From Sinimarinibacterium arenosum (GTDB taxonomy: Bacteria > Pseudomonadota > Gammaproteobacteria > Nevskiales > Nevskiaceae), in contig NZ_SUKF01000003.1 of NCBI RefSeq assembly GCF_005047655.1, forward strand, positions 186,001 to 250,000: a stretch of DNA of 64,000 bases, written 5' to 3'. The notes below the pieces were generated by a model. The model searched no databases. It had not been told where the DNA came from and saw only the letters and a program-made list of their open reading frames with translations. Positions within the stretch are counted from its first letter, which is position 1. Every line of letters begins with the position of its first letter. A program made the translations under genes and the position numbers. Shown piece by piece: positions 1 through 10,193 of the stretch.

Positions 1-938
1 ACGGCTACGGCAAGCTGTCCAAGCGTGACGAGCAGGCGCTGATGGCGGGCGCGCGCGTCGAAGTTGCGCCGTACAAGAAGCACGCCGGCGATTTCGTGCT
101 GTGGAAACCGTCGACCGACGAGCAACCGGGCTGGGATTCGCCCTGGGGCCGCGGCCGGCCGGGCTGGCATATCGAGTGCTCGGCGATGGCCGAGGCGCTG
201 CTTGGCGAGACCATCGACATCCATGGCGGCGGGATCGATCTGGTGTTCCCGCATCACGAAAACGAGATTGCGCAATCGACGTGCTCTCACGGCGGCAAGA
301 CCTTTGCGCGCTACTGGCTGCACAACGGCTTTCTCAACGTCGACAGCCAGAAGATGTCGAAGTCGGTCGGCAATGTGTTGCTGGTGCATGAGCTGCTGAA
401 GTCGCTGCCGGGCGAAGCCATGCGTCTGGTGCTGCTGACCGGCCATTACCGCCAGCCGATCGACTGGACCGATGAAGTCATCGGTGAGGCGCGCAAGAAG
501 CTCGACCGGCTCTACGGCGCGCTGCGGGATCTGGGCGACGTTGCGCCTGCGGCCGGGGTCACCGCGCCGGAAGCCTTCATCTCCGCGCTGGAGGACGATC
601 TGAATACGCCGATGGCGCTGGCTGAACTGTTCGAGCTGGCGCGCCGGGCCAACAAGGCGGACGATGCGGCCGAGAAGGCGCAGCTGAAGGCGCAGATGCT
701 TGATGCCGGTCTGCTGCTGGGCCTGCTGCAGCAGGCGCCGGAGGACTGGTTCAGCTGGAGCCCGGCCGTTGACGGTGAGCGCCCCGGCGCGGAAGAGATC
801 GAGGCCCTGCTGGCACAACGCGCCGACGCTCGCGCCAACAAGCAGTGGGCCGAATCCGACCGCATCCGCGACGAACTGAAGGCGCGCGGCGTCCTGGTCG
901 AGGACTCGAAGGACGGTCAGCGCTGGCGGTATCTCTGA
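1..938 (+). CDS. cysS: Cysteinyl-tRNA synthetase, 3' part (5' end outside window)
   Basis: This is the C-terminal two thirds of the enzyme that charges tRNA-Cys with cysteine in the cytoplasm. The open frame runs in from the left edge (first full codon at base 3) and begins with the family sequence YGKLSKRD. The class I signature KMSKS is visible at about bases 351-365 (QKMSKSVGN). The zinc-binding HENE stretch ([10 protein letters not shown]) lies just before it. The C-terminal DALR-type helical domain and the anticodon-binding tail, ending in DGQRWRYL, follow. The HIGH motif is upstream of the window, so the start cannot be judged. The frame is intact to its TGA. Identification is secure from the conserved motifs; no terminator hairpin follows directly. 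Confidence 0.97.
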   Translation, partial: GYGKLSKRDEQALMAGARVEVAPYKKHAGDFVLWKPSTDEQPGWDSPWGRGRPGWHIECSAMAEALLGETIDIHGGGIDLVFPHHENEIAQSTCSHGGKTFARYWLHNGFLNVDSQKMSKSVGNVLLVHELLKSLPGEAMRLVLLTGHYRQPIDWTDEVIGEARKKLDRLYGALRDLGDVAPAAGVTAPEAFISALEDDLNTPMALAELFELARRANKADDAAEKAQLKAQMLDAGLLLGLLQQAPEDWFSWSPAVDGERPGAEEIEALLAQRADARANKQWAESDRIRDELKARGVLVEDSKDGQRWRYL

Positions 939-1010
939 CGGTCGTGCGTGAGTGTCGGTCAAGTGCTGCCGAGCGCCGATTGCCGTGTATTTGTTATAAA
1001 TTCTGGAAAA

Positions 1011-1036
1011 TCAATATATTGAGATATTAACCTCAA
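1011..1036. repeat. AT-rich palindrome and small hairpin between convergent genes
   Basis: A 12-bp perfect palindrome TCAATATATTGA (1011-1022) overlaps a TTGAG/CTCAA hairpin (arms 1019-1023 and 1032-1036). It sits in an AT-rich patch (about 985-1060) that contrasts with the GC-rich surroundings. Both flanking genes point toward it, so it is more likely a transcription end or processing site than a promoter. It has no clear U-tract, so it is not a textbook terminator. Confidence 0.35.
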
Positions 1037-1074
1037 GTGTTGAATGATGTATTGTGACTTCGTCGGCTCTACGG

Positions 1075-1857
1075 TCAGACGTCCTTGAGTCCGGCGCCGG
1101 CTTGCTTCAGCAGGCTGGCGAGGCGGCCGGCCCAGTTCTTCTGGCCGGCGACATCGGTGATCAGATCCTGGCGAATGGACAGGCCGACGTGTGGCAGCCC
1201 GCGCGATTCCGCATGCTGCGACAGCGTGTAGTCGTTGGTGTCGTCCATGGACTGCGGTTCGTTGATGCCGACCTGCAGGCGTTCATCGCGCTTGAGCAGC
1301 TGTTGCAGTGCGTGCCCCAGGCGGGCGTCACGGTCGAACATCAGGCTGATGTCCCACGGCCGCTCGTCGCCGCGAAAGCTCGGTGCAAAGCTGCGTAGTG
1401 CAATCAGGCGGGTCGGGCGGCGTGCACGCAGGCGCTGATCGATCAGCTTGCGCAGCGTGTCGTGGAACGGCGTGAAGACCCCAGCGATGCGCTCGGCGAC
1501 GGCTTCGGGGTCCAACTCCAGGTTGCCGTCGATCTCACCCCACTCGGTACGGCAGTTGATGGAGTCCGCAGCGTCCAGCGGACGGTTGCAGTCAATCACC
1601 AGACGTGAATAGTTGGCTTCGATCAGCGGCGCTTCGAGACGGTCGGATAGCAGCCGCGCTACGCTGACCGCGCCGATGTCCCAGGCCAATGGACCGTCAA
1701 GCTGGGTGTCCTTCAGTCCGAGGGTGCCCAGTGAGGCGGGCAGTCGTGGGCTGGCGTATTCGCAGACCAGCAGGAATTCCGAGCCGCCGTTCGCGTTGTA
1801 CAGCGTGGAGGCTTCCGTTTCATCGGATTCGAACAGCGGTTTGAGGATGGCGTTCAT
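1075..1857 (-). CDS. N-formylglutamate amidohydrolase family protein
   Basis: A 260-residue protein of the N-formylglutamate amidohydrolase (HutG-like) family, which hydrolyses N-formyl-glutamate or a related N-acyl amino acid. Visible family landmarks are the N-terminal LLVCEYASPRLPASLG (the family's 'EHAS/NxxP' region), the central NYSRLVIDCNRPLDAADSI stretch, and the C-terminal ...NDYTLSQHAESRGLPHVGLSIRQDLI. The chosen start (MNAILKPLF) overlaps the stop of the upstream gene by ATGA, which indicates translational coupling. A longer in-frame ORF extends upstream but lies inside that gene. There is no histidine-degradation gene nearby, so the substrate is uncertain; several paralogues in this family have no defined role. 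Confidence 0.85.
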   Translation of the reverse strand: MNAILKPLFESDETEASTLYNANGGSEFLLVCEYASPRLPASLGTLGLKDTQLDGPLAWDIGAVSVARLLSDRLEAPLIEANYSRLVIDCNRPLDAADSINCRTEWGEIDGNLELDPEAVAERIAGVFTPFHDTLRKLIDQRLRARRPTRLIALRSFAPSFRGDERPWDISLMFDRDARLGHALQQLLKRDERLQVGINEPQSMDDTNDYTLSQHAESRGLPHVGLSIRQDLITDVAGQKNWAGRLASLLKQAGAGLKDV

Positions 1858-2276
1858 GGCGTCGGCTTTTCCGGAGTCGAAGGGGTTGCGACAACGGTGC
1901 GATCGGTGGCCGGAGTGCGGCGCTGAACCTCGACGCTTTCGTTGATATTCGCGGGAATCGACCATTCGCTGAGGTCGATATTCATCTGCTTGAGGCCTTC
2001 GACGATGCGCTTCAGCAACGGACGGCTGCCTTTGGTGGCGATACCGCAGCCGCTGCGGGCCAGCAAGGTTTCGAAGTGATCGGTGAACGTGCTGCGGTCG
2101 CGCTGCGCGTTGCCGCTGGAGACGCGTGCGCGGGCCCAGTTCTGCGTCATGTTGAACTCCTGCGAGGAGGCCGCAAACGCACCGGCGGAGAGCCTGACGA
2201 CGACGAAGTCGCCGTAACGGGCAGTGCCACCACCGCCGCTGAAAACGCTGAGCAACAGGGTCTTGGGTTGATTCAT
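1854..2276 (-). CDS. Conserved-looking hypothetical protein, 140 aa
   Basis: A cytoplasmic-looking protein that I do not recognise. It begins MNQPKTLLLSVFSGGGGTARYGDF and is followed by a mixed alpha/beta central part and a Pro/Thr-rich tail (ATPSTPEKPTP). There is no signal peptide or membrane segment. The gene overlaps the N-formylglutamate amidohydrolase start by 4 bp (ATGA), so the two are probably made together from one mRNA. The start was chosen because upstream in-frame codons lie in sequence of non-coding character and family-like content begins at this ATG. Function unknown. Confidence 0.7.
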   Translation of the reverse strand: MNQPKTLLLSVFSGGGGTARYGDFVVVRLSAGAFAASSQEFNMTQNWARARVSSGNAQRDRSTFTDHFETLLARSGCGIATKGSRPLLKRIVEGLKQMNIDLSEWSIPANINESVEVQRRTPATDRTVVATPSTPEKPTP

Positions 2277-2414
2277 GAGCGCGCCTCGGGGCGATTGCTG
2301 GACTGCTGGCAACGGCGGCCAGGTTGCAATGCTGGAGGCGTCTGCAGGGTCGGCGGATTGCAGTAAGACCGCGGCCCGCGCACAGTATGCGCCCAAATCT
2401 CCGGGCGCGTCGGT

Positions 2415-3272
2415 TCAGTCGTCCTGTTCGGCGGCCTCGCGTCCGCGCTGGCGTGCCTCGGCTTCGCGCCGGGCTTCGGCAATCTGCTCCAGCACTGCTT
2501 CGACATCCGCCGAGCCCGGATCCGGCGTGAATTCTCCGGTCAACGGCGTTTCGGGCGTGAGCTGGGCGGTCTCGTACAGCGCCCAGATCTCGCGGGCGTA
2601 CTGGGTTGCGAGCAGCTCGGGTGCGACGCGACCAAACGTTTCCCGCATGTTGTCGACATCACGCTGCAGCATGCGAAAGGCGTTGTTGTTGCTCGCCGCA
2701 TCGACCGCCTGCGGCAGGTCGATCACCACCGGGCCGTTGGTGTCGACCAGCACATTGAATTCGGACAGATCGCCGTGAATCAGGCCGGCGCAGAGCATGC
2801 GCACGATCTGTTCGATCATGAACCGGTGCCACTCGCGGGCCTGTTCCGGTGTCATTTCGACTTCGTTCAGACGCGGCGCCGGGTTGCCGTCGGCGTCACA
2901 GACCAGTTCCATCAACAGCACGCCGTCGAACACACCCAGAGGCTGCGGTACGCGCACGCCGGCAGCTGCTAGGCGATACAGCGCATCGATCTCGGCGTTC
3001 TTCCATTCGCTTTCCTGCAGCTTGCGTCCGCGTCGGCTGCGGCCGCCCATTGCACGCTCGTCGCGACTGCCGCGGCGCTTGCGGCCTTCCTGGTACTGCG
3101 CGAGCTTGTGAAAGCCACGATGCTCGGCGTCCTTGTAGACCTTGGCGCAGCGCAGCTCGCCGTGACATTCGACAACGAAGACCGCGGCTTCCTTGCCGCT
3201 CTTGAGCGGGCGCACGACATCGTCAACCACGCCGTTGTCGACCAGCGGCTGCAGACCCTTGGGGACTTTCAT
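2415..3272 (-). CDS. RIO-type serine/threonine protein kinase
   Basis: A 285-residue RIO1-like kinase of the kind found in many gammaproteobacteria (the PA4780 group). The ATP-binding lysine is in RCAKVYK (residue 44). The catalytic loop reads HGDLSEFN (residues 166-173) and the metal-binding motif is IDLPQ (184-188), the RIO counterpart of DFG. A basic Arg/Gly-rich stretch (residues 62-84, RKRRGSRD...) lies in the flexible loop typical of RIO proteins. The C-terminal tail is charged and coiled-coil-like. Bacterial targets of this family are poorly known. The start ATG overlaps the stop of a small upstream ORF by 4 bp. Confidence 0.92.
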   Translation of the reverse strand: MKVPKGLQPLVDNGVVDDVVRPLKSGKEAAVFVVECHGELRCAKVYKDAEHRGFHKLAQYQEGRKRRGSRDERAMGGRSRRGRKLQESEWKNAEIDALYRLAAAGVRVPQPLGVFDGVLLMELVCDADGNPAPRLNEVEMTPEQAREWHRFMIEQIVRMLCAGLIHGDLSEFNVLVDTNGPVVIDLPQAVDAASNNNAFRMLQRDVDNMRETFGRVAPELLATQYAREIWALYETAQLTPETPLTGEFTPDPGSADVEAVLEQIAEARREAEARQRGREAAEQDD

Positions 3273-3355
3273 CGGAAGTCTTCGATGCGAAACAGCTGCA
3301 GCGTTGGCAGGGCCGGGTCGCCGGAATAAGCGCGCCAGAACGACGGGGTCAGCAT
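3269..3355 (-). CDS. Candidate small ORF (28 aa) coupled to the RIO kinase
   Basis: A short reading frame starting MLTPSFWRAYSGD ends in a TGA that overlaps the RIO kinase ATG (ATGA). Third codon positions are mostly G or C, like real genes here. The same frame can be extended upstream to an ATG at 3412 (47 aa), but that part has a weaker codon bias. No clear Shine-Dalgarno sequence is visible. It may be a leader peptide that couples translation to the kinase, a real small protein, or chance. Confidence 0.3.
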   Translation of the reverse strand: MLTPSFWRAYSGDPALPTLQLFRIEDFR

Positions 3356-3670
3356 GAGAGGCTCGGCGCTCGGCGCGTCAGAATCGGGCGCGCAGTGTAG
3401 TGGCAATTCCATGATTCAGGCGCGTGTCAGCGCGGCAGGCCCCGCCAGGTGTTCGAATTCGAGGCTCCCAGTGCACGCTTCTCGCGACTCCCGCATGCGC
3501 CATCGAGCGCACTGTCTGCGGATCTGCGAGGTGTGCTCGAGATGTCGCCCGGGTCGCGACTGTACGCGTGTCACCTGACGGAAGCCGTTCGCGAGCTGGC
3601 TCCGGTTCAGACGGCATTACAGCGCTATGGTCGCGGTCACTCGTTCATCCTGCGGTGCGTGTCAGTTCGC
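3356..3670. other. Intergenic stretch between RIO kinase and GGDEF protein
   Basis: About 315 bases between divergently oriented genes. It should hold promoters for both, but I find no convincing -35/-10 pair. Open frames here on both strands lack protein-like content. The downstream GGDEF frame stays open through most of this stretch, so part of it would be coding if an upstream start (GTG 3449 or ATG 3542) were used. Confidence 0.4.
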
Positions 3671-5398
3671 GTGTCTACTCGTTTGTCAGCCGTCTGCTGC
3701 ATCAGACGTTGTCGCGGGCCGGGATTCCGGCTGTCGCTGCGGACGTGGCTGCTGCTGTGGATTGGTCTCTGCGTTGCCCCTGCAGCAGCAGCGGCTTCGG
3801 TGCCAATCCTGGCGGACGAATGGGAGCCGGTCGTGGAGCAGGCGTCGCCGCTCGACGTCGCTGCCGATGGCAGCTATCAGACCTTTGATCCCACACGGAT
3901 TCATCAGATTGAGCGCAATCCGAATGGACGCTGGGTTCGTCTGCGACTGGCCGAGGGTCGCTGGCCGGCCGTGCCGCTGCTGCTGGTTGTCGAGCGCACG
4001 GTGTTCGGTACGGCCGCTTTGTGGCTGCCGGGTAACGCCGTGCCGGTGACGGCGGGGATCGCCGATTCGCAGCAGGTGGGGCTGTCCGGTATCGGGGCGC
4101 CGGTTTTCGAGCTGCCGCAAAACCTCGCGGCGGATGCGAGCCTGTATCTCAATTTCTATCCACACCCGACGCATGCGCCCGGTGTACGTCTGTCGGTCGA
4201 GCCGCTGGCGGACTATCTGCGCCGCAATGCGGTATGGGTCGCCGGGACCAGCGCCTGCCTTGCGGCGATGGCGATGATGATGGCAACGGCGCTGGTGTTC
4301 CTGGTCATCCTGCGTGATCGTGCGTATCTGTTCTATGCCGTGTATCTATCCTGCTTCATCGTGCTGCAAACGATTACCAGCGGCTACCTGTTCACGGTGC
4401 TGCACTGGCATTCTTGGGCTGCGGTGGTTGGGATTGTCGGCAAGCTGGTCACGGTCCTGAGCGTCATCAGCGCTTGTCTGTTCCTGCTCGCATTCACGCG
4501 CATGCGGGAATTTGCGCCGAAGTTGCAGCGGGTGGTGCTGGGATATGTGGTGTTGTTTGGCCTGGTCCTGGGCCTCGGGATGCTTCCGGTCGAGAGTCTG
4601 ATGCATTTGGCGCGGGTTGCACTGAATCCATTACTGGCTTTCGGTGCGCTGCTGCTACCAACCGCTGCGCTGATCGCCTGGCGAAGTGGCTCACGGTACG
4701 GCGGCTATTTTCTGCTCGGCTGGGTTCCGCTGATGGCGGTGACCTTTGCCGGTTCAATGCAGACCACCGGATCGTTCGCGGACTGGGCCTGGCTTGACGA
4801 CGCTCTGTTTCCCGCGGGAGCGTTCGAGGGATTGGTGCTCGCAATTGGACTGGCCGATCGCGCCCTGGCGCAGAGGCGTCTGTTCAGGGAGGCCGAGCAG
4901 TTGTCGATGGTCGATCCGTTAACCGGACTGATCAACCGACGCGCCTGGGAAGCCCAGTTCCAGCCGCTGGTGGCGCGTGCAGGTCACACCGGGCAGCGGG
5001 TTTATGTTCTGTTTGCCGACCTGGACCACTTCAAGTCGTTGAACGATCACTTCGGTCATCGTACTGGGGATCAGGCACTGATCGATGTCGCATCAGTCAT
5101 GCGCAGAATCGTGCCGCCGCCTGGGCTGGTCTGTCGCTATGGCGGCGAAGAGTTTGTGGCTGCATTGGTCGTGGACCATGGTTCGGTGGCGCGGACGATT
5201 GCGGAAACCCTGAGAGCTGCAGTGGCTTCGTTGTCGATTCCGGTCGATGCGGCAGGTCATACACTGACGCTGAGTATCGGACTGGCAAGACACCTTCGCA
5301 GCAACGTCTCGGAGGAGACGGTCGAGCGTGCGGACAACGCCATGTACCGGGCGAAGGCTGAAGGGCGAAACCGGGTGATGGAGATGTCCGGCGTCTAG
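3671..5398 (+). CDS. Membrane diguanylate cyclase (7TMR-DISM-like sensor plus GGDEF)
   Basis: Predicted to make c-di-GMP from two GTP in response to a periplasmic or membrane signal. A hydrophobic signal segment (LRTWLLLWIGLCVAPAAAAA) is followed by a periplasmic beta-rich domain of about 140 residues, then seven or so membrane helices, the 7TMR-DISM layout. The C-terminal GGDEF domain contains DPLTGLINRRAWE, FADLDHFKSLND and the active-site RYGGEEF (about nt 5137-5157). No RxxD inhibitory site precedes GGEEF, so product feedback at that site is unlikely. The start is uncertain: GTG at 3659 or 3671 puts the signal segment near the N-terminus, while GTG 3449 or ATG 3542 would add a basic extension of at least 40 residues. 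Confidence 0.85.
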   Translation: MSTRLSAVCCIRRCRGPGFRLSLRTWLLLWIGLCVAPAAAAASVPILADEWEPVVEQASPLDVAADGSYQTFDPTRIHQIERNPNGRWVRLRLAEGRWPAVPLLLVVERTVFGTAALWLPGNAVPVTAGIADSQQVGLSGIGAPVFELPQNLAADASLYLNFYPHPTHAPGVRLSVEPLADYLRRNAVWVAGTSACLAAMAMMMATALVFLVILRDRAYLFYAVYLSCFIVLQTITSGYLFTVLHWHSWAAVVGIVGKLVTVLSVISACLFLLAFTRMREFAPKLQRVVLGYVVLFGLVLGLGMLPVESLMHLARVALNPLLAFGALLLPTAALIAWRSGSRYGGYFLLGWVPLMAVTFAGSMQTTGSFADWAWLDDALFPAGAFEGLVLAIGLADRALAQRRLFREAEQLSMVDPLTGLINRRAWEAQFQPLVARAGHTGQRVYVLFADLDHFKSLNDHFGHRTGDQALIDVASVMRRIVPPPGLVCRYGGEEFVAALVVDHGSVARTIAETLRAAVASLSIPVDAAGHTLTLSIGLARHLRSNVSEETVERADNAMYRAKAEGRNRVMEMSGV

Positions 5399-5488
5399 GC
5401 GGTCGGAACATTGCCGGAGGTGCCACCGCGAGGTCCGAGTCGATGTTCTAGACTGACCCGGCTCACGTCCGTGCCGTTGAAACTCTCC

Positions 5489-6070
5489 ATGCGTCAATCG
5501 CCGATCACTTACCTGCTGCTGGCCGTCAATATCGGTGTGTTCGGCCTGCAGACCCAGGTCGCAGACGGTCTGATCGAGCGCTTCGCGTTGTGGCCGCTGG
5601 GCGCGGGCTTCGAGTTCTGGCAGGTCTTCACCAGCGCCTTTCTGCACGGGAGTCCGTTGCACCTGGGCGCAAACATGCTGGGCGTATGGATGTTCGGGCG
5701 CGATATCGAGCGCACGATCGGGTCGATGCGATTCGGCTGGTTGTATCTGATCAGCGTTCTGGCCGCGGCCGTCACCCAGCTGATCGCTGCCGGTTTCGGT
5801 CCGCCGGTTCCAACAGTCGGTGCTTCGGGCGGTCTGTTCGGTCTGCTGGCGGCATACGCGATGCTGTTTCCGCGACGGCGTGTGATGTTGCTGTTTCCGC
5901 CGATCCCGATGCCGGCTCCGGTGTTCGTGGTGCTGTATGCCTCTTTTGAGTTGTATGCAGGAATCACCGGGACCCAGGCGGGCGTCGCGCACTTTGCGCA
6001 TCTGGGCGGACTCGTCGGCGGATTCACGCTGCTGCGACGCTGGGGCCTGCGCCGCAGGTGGCGGAACTGA
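5489..6070 (+). CDS. Rhomboid-family intramembrane serine protease
   Basis: A 193-residue, six-helix rhomboid that cleaves transmembrane segments within the membrane. The catalytic serine lies in GASGG (GASGGLFGLL), the partner histidine in FAHLGGLVGG in the last helix, and HLGANMLGVW supplies the conserved His/Asn of helix 2. The start MRQSPITYLLL places the first membrane helix at the N-terminus; an upstream in-frame start would add 26 residues that do not resemble the family. The gene is 90 bp downstream of the GGDEF gene. Its substrate is not indicated by the neighbours. Confidence 0.93.
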   Translation: MRQSPITYLLLAVNIGVFGLQTQVADGLIERFALWPLGAGFEFWQVFTSAFLHGSPLHLGANMLGVWMFGRDIERTIGSMRFGWLYLISVLAAAVTQLIAAGFGPPVPTVGASGGLFGLLAAYAMLFPRRRVMLLFPPIPMPAPVFVVLYASFELYAGITGTQAGVAHFAHLGGLVGGFTLLRRWGLRRRWRN

Positions 6071-6176
6071 TCCATCTCAACGCGGCCGCGTGCCACTCGT
6101 GATTTCCTGCAATAAAGTGCGACGCCATCGATTCCCGCCATTCAACGACTTCTGATCCAAACGGCACAACGAGACC

Positions 6177-6827
6177 ATGAGCGAATTTCCCGCGGACATC
6201 TATACCGAGCCGACCGACATCGACGTCGACACCCTGCGCAATCTCGGCCCCTTGACCGGCATGGCCGGTGTCTGGGAGGGCCTGCGCGGTCTTGATGTGA
6301 AACCCAAGGCCGAGGGGCCAAAGAAGCAGGCCTATGTCGAGCGCATCGAGCTGCAGCCGATCGATCCGGCCACCAACGGCCCGCAGCTGCTGTATGGCCT
6401 GCGGTATCACACGCATGTGGTCAAGCCGGGGCAGGTCAAGACCTATCACGATCAGGTCGGCTACTGGCTGTGGGAGCCGGCGACCGGCGCGATCATCCAC
6501 ACGCTGACGATTCCGCGCGGTCAGGTTGTCATGGCTGGCGGACATGCCGCGGCTGATGCCAAGCAGTTCGAGGTGTCGGCGACGCAGGATTCGATCAACT
6601 ACGGCATCCGTTCGGCGCCGTTTCTGGAGCACGCGTTCCGCACCGTCGAATTCCGTATCAAGGTCACGATCAACAACGACGGTACCTGGTCGTACGAGGA
6701 AGACACCGTGATGCTGATCAAGGGCACGACCGAGCCGTTTCACCACACGGATCGCAACACCCTCAGCCGTATCGCCGAGCCGACGCCGAATCCGCTGGCG
6801 CGCAAGGAGCCGGGCTTGCACGACTGA
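6177..6827 (+). CDS. Nitrobindin-like heme-binding beta-barrel protein
   Basis: A 216-residue FABP/THAP4-type heme-binding beta-barrel domain protein, related to nitrobindin, proposed to bind ferric heme and react with NO or peroxynitrite. Family features are LTGMAGVWEG near the N-terminus (the GxWxG hallmark), YGLRYHTHV, HDQVGYWLWEP, IPRGQVVMAGG, and the C-terminal FHHTDRNTLSRI, which carries the candidate heme ligand histidine. No signal peptide, so cytoplasmic. It stands alone with weak ribosome-binding sequence (GAGACC) before the ATG. Confidence 0.88.
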   Translation: MSEFPADIYTEPTDIDVDTLRNLGPLTGMAGVWEGLRGLDVKPKAEGPKKQAYVERIELQPIDPATNGPQLLYGLRYHTHVVKPGQVKTYHDQVGYWLWEPATGAIIHTLTIPRGQVVMAGGHAAADAKQFEVSATQDSINYGIRSAPFLEHAFRTVEFRIKVTINNDGTWSYEEDTVMLIKGTTEPFHHTDRNTLSRIAEPTPNPLARKEPGLHD

Positions 6828-6852
6828 GGTGCCGTAGTCGGTGCGTCGGGAA

Positions 6853-9098
<2,246 letters not shown>

Positions 9099-9102
<4 letters not shown>

Positions 9103-9506
9103 GGGGTCGCTCCGTCGTTCAGTGCGGACAGGATCGGGCAGGCCTCGCTGTCGCCATGGCCCGGGCAGGCGTCGACCAGCTGGCGCAGCCCGTCGCGCAT
9201 GCGCTGGAGCTCGCGCAGTTTGGTCTCGATCTGCTCCAGGCGTTCGACCGCGAGCTGGCGCACGTCCTGGGCATCGGCACGCTGGTCCGACAGGGTCAGC
9301 AGGCCGGCAATCTCTTCCAGAGTGAAGCCCAGTGCCTTGGCGCGACGGATGAAGCGCAGGCGCTCGACGGCCTGTGCCGGGTATTCGCGGTAGCCCGACG
9401 CGCGTCGGGGTGGTTCCGGAATCAGGCCGGCGCGCTCGTAGTAGCGCACGGTGTCGATACCGACGCCGGCACGCTCGGCGAGCTGACTGACACGCAGACT
9501 GGACAT
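9099..9506 (-). CDS. cueR: Cu(I)-responsive MerR-family regulator (CueR-like)
   Basis: A 135-residue MerR-family transcription factor. The winged helix-turn-helix is at residues 1-70 ([20 protein letters not shown]), followed by a dimerisation helix. A C-terminal metal loop has Cys114 and Cys123 ([14 protein letters not shown]), matching the CueR loop but one residue longer. The cysteine that marks divalent-metal sensors such as ZntR near residue 79 is absent, which favours Cu(I)/Ag(I). Coupling to the copper ATPase by a 4-bp overlap and a long-spacer promoter with a dyad just upstream support autoregulation of the two-gene operon. Confidence 0.9.
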
Positions 9507-9540
9507 GGCAAAACTCCGCGACGGTTTGAACAGGGCCCAT

Positions 9541-9570
9541 GCTAAACCCTGGAGTCTGGTCCAGAGTCAA
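9541..9570 (-). promoter_or_regulatory. MerR-type promoter/operator of the copper operon
   Basis: On the minus strand TTGACT (9570-9565) and TTAGCA (9545-9540) are separated by 19 bp, the over-long spacer typical of MerR-controlled promoters. The spacer holds an imperfect dyad: ACTCTGGA and its partner TCCAGGGT within 9546-9567. It lies about 35 bp before the regulator ATG. Confidence 0.75.
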
Positions 9571-9610
9571 GGCCTGTTCTGCATTGCGGCGAGTGAAGCT
9601 GCGGGGCGGC

Positions 9611-10183
9611 CTAGCGCTGGACCGCGCGGTGACGCGGACAGTCGATCAGATGGTCGTTGACCACGCCCATTGCCTGAAGATAGGCATAGACGATAGTGCT
9701 GCCGACGAATTTGAAGCCGCGCTTGAGCAGATCCTTGCTGATGCGGTCGGACAGCTCGGTGCGTGCCGGCACTTCGCGCAGTTCGCGGAAGCGATTGATC
9801 ACCGGTGTGCCGTCGACAAAACCCCACAAGTAGGCGTCGAAGCTGCCGAACTCCTGCTGCACCCTGAGGAAGGCCTGGGCATTGCCGCGCGCCGACCAGA
9901 TCTTCAGGCGATTGCGCACGATGCCGGGATCGAGCATCAGCTTCTCCAACCGGGCATCGGTAAAGCGCGCGAGCTTGACCGGGTCGAAGTCGGCGAATGC
10001 ACGGCGATAGCTATCCCGGCGCTCGAGGATCGTGCGCCACGACAGGCCGGCCTGCGCGCCCTCGAGAATCAGGAACTCGAACAGCACGCGGTCATCGTGC
10101 TGCGGCACACCCCACTCATCGTCGTGATAGGCGCGGTACTCGGGGGTGGACGTCGACCACGGGCAGCGTTCGAGTTTTGCCAT
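9611..10183 (-). CDS. tag: DNA-3-methyladenine glycosylase I
   Basis: A 190-residue base-excision repair enzyme that removes 3-methyladenine from alkylated DNA. The N-terminal block [20 protein letters not shown] carries the Cys and His of the structural zinc site, and the C-terminal DHLIDCPRH supplies the other two. The central [15 protein letters not shown] is the family's helix-hairpin substrate pocket. The start MAKLERCPW was chosen because it matches family length and lies 10 bp after the dihydroorotase stop, so the two genes are probably co-transcribed. A longer frame extends into the dihydroorotase gene but is a shadow. Confidence 0.95.
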   Translation of the reverse strand: MAKLERCPWSTSTPEYRAYHDDEWGVPQHDDRVLFEFLILEGAQAGLSWRTILERRDSYRRAFADFDPVKLARFTDARLEKLMLDPGIVRNRLKIWSARGNAQAFLRVQQEFGSFDAYLWGFVDGTPVINRFRELREVPARTELSDRISKDLLKRGFKFVGSTIVYAYLQAMGVVNDHLIDCPRHRAVQR

Positions 10184-10193
10184 GCCCCGTGCT

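Noticed and set aside
3449-3670. Upstream in-frame extension of the GGDEF protein
   Set aside because: It would bury the signal segment behind about 70 basic residues and has no clear ribosome-binding site; kept only as an alternative.
9103-9570. N-terminal extension of the copper ATPase frame to 905 codons
   Set aside because: The extension overlaps the whole MerR regulator and its promoter in another frame; the start at 9102 with ATGA overlap is far more likely.
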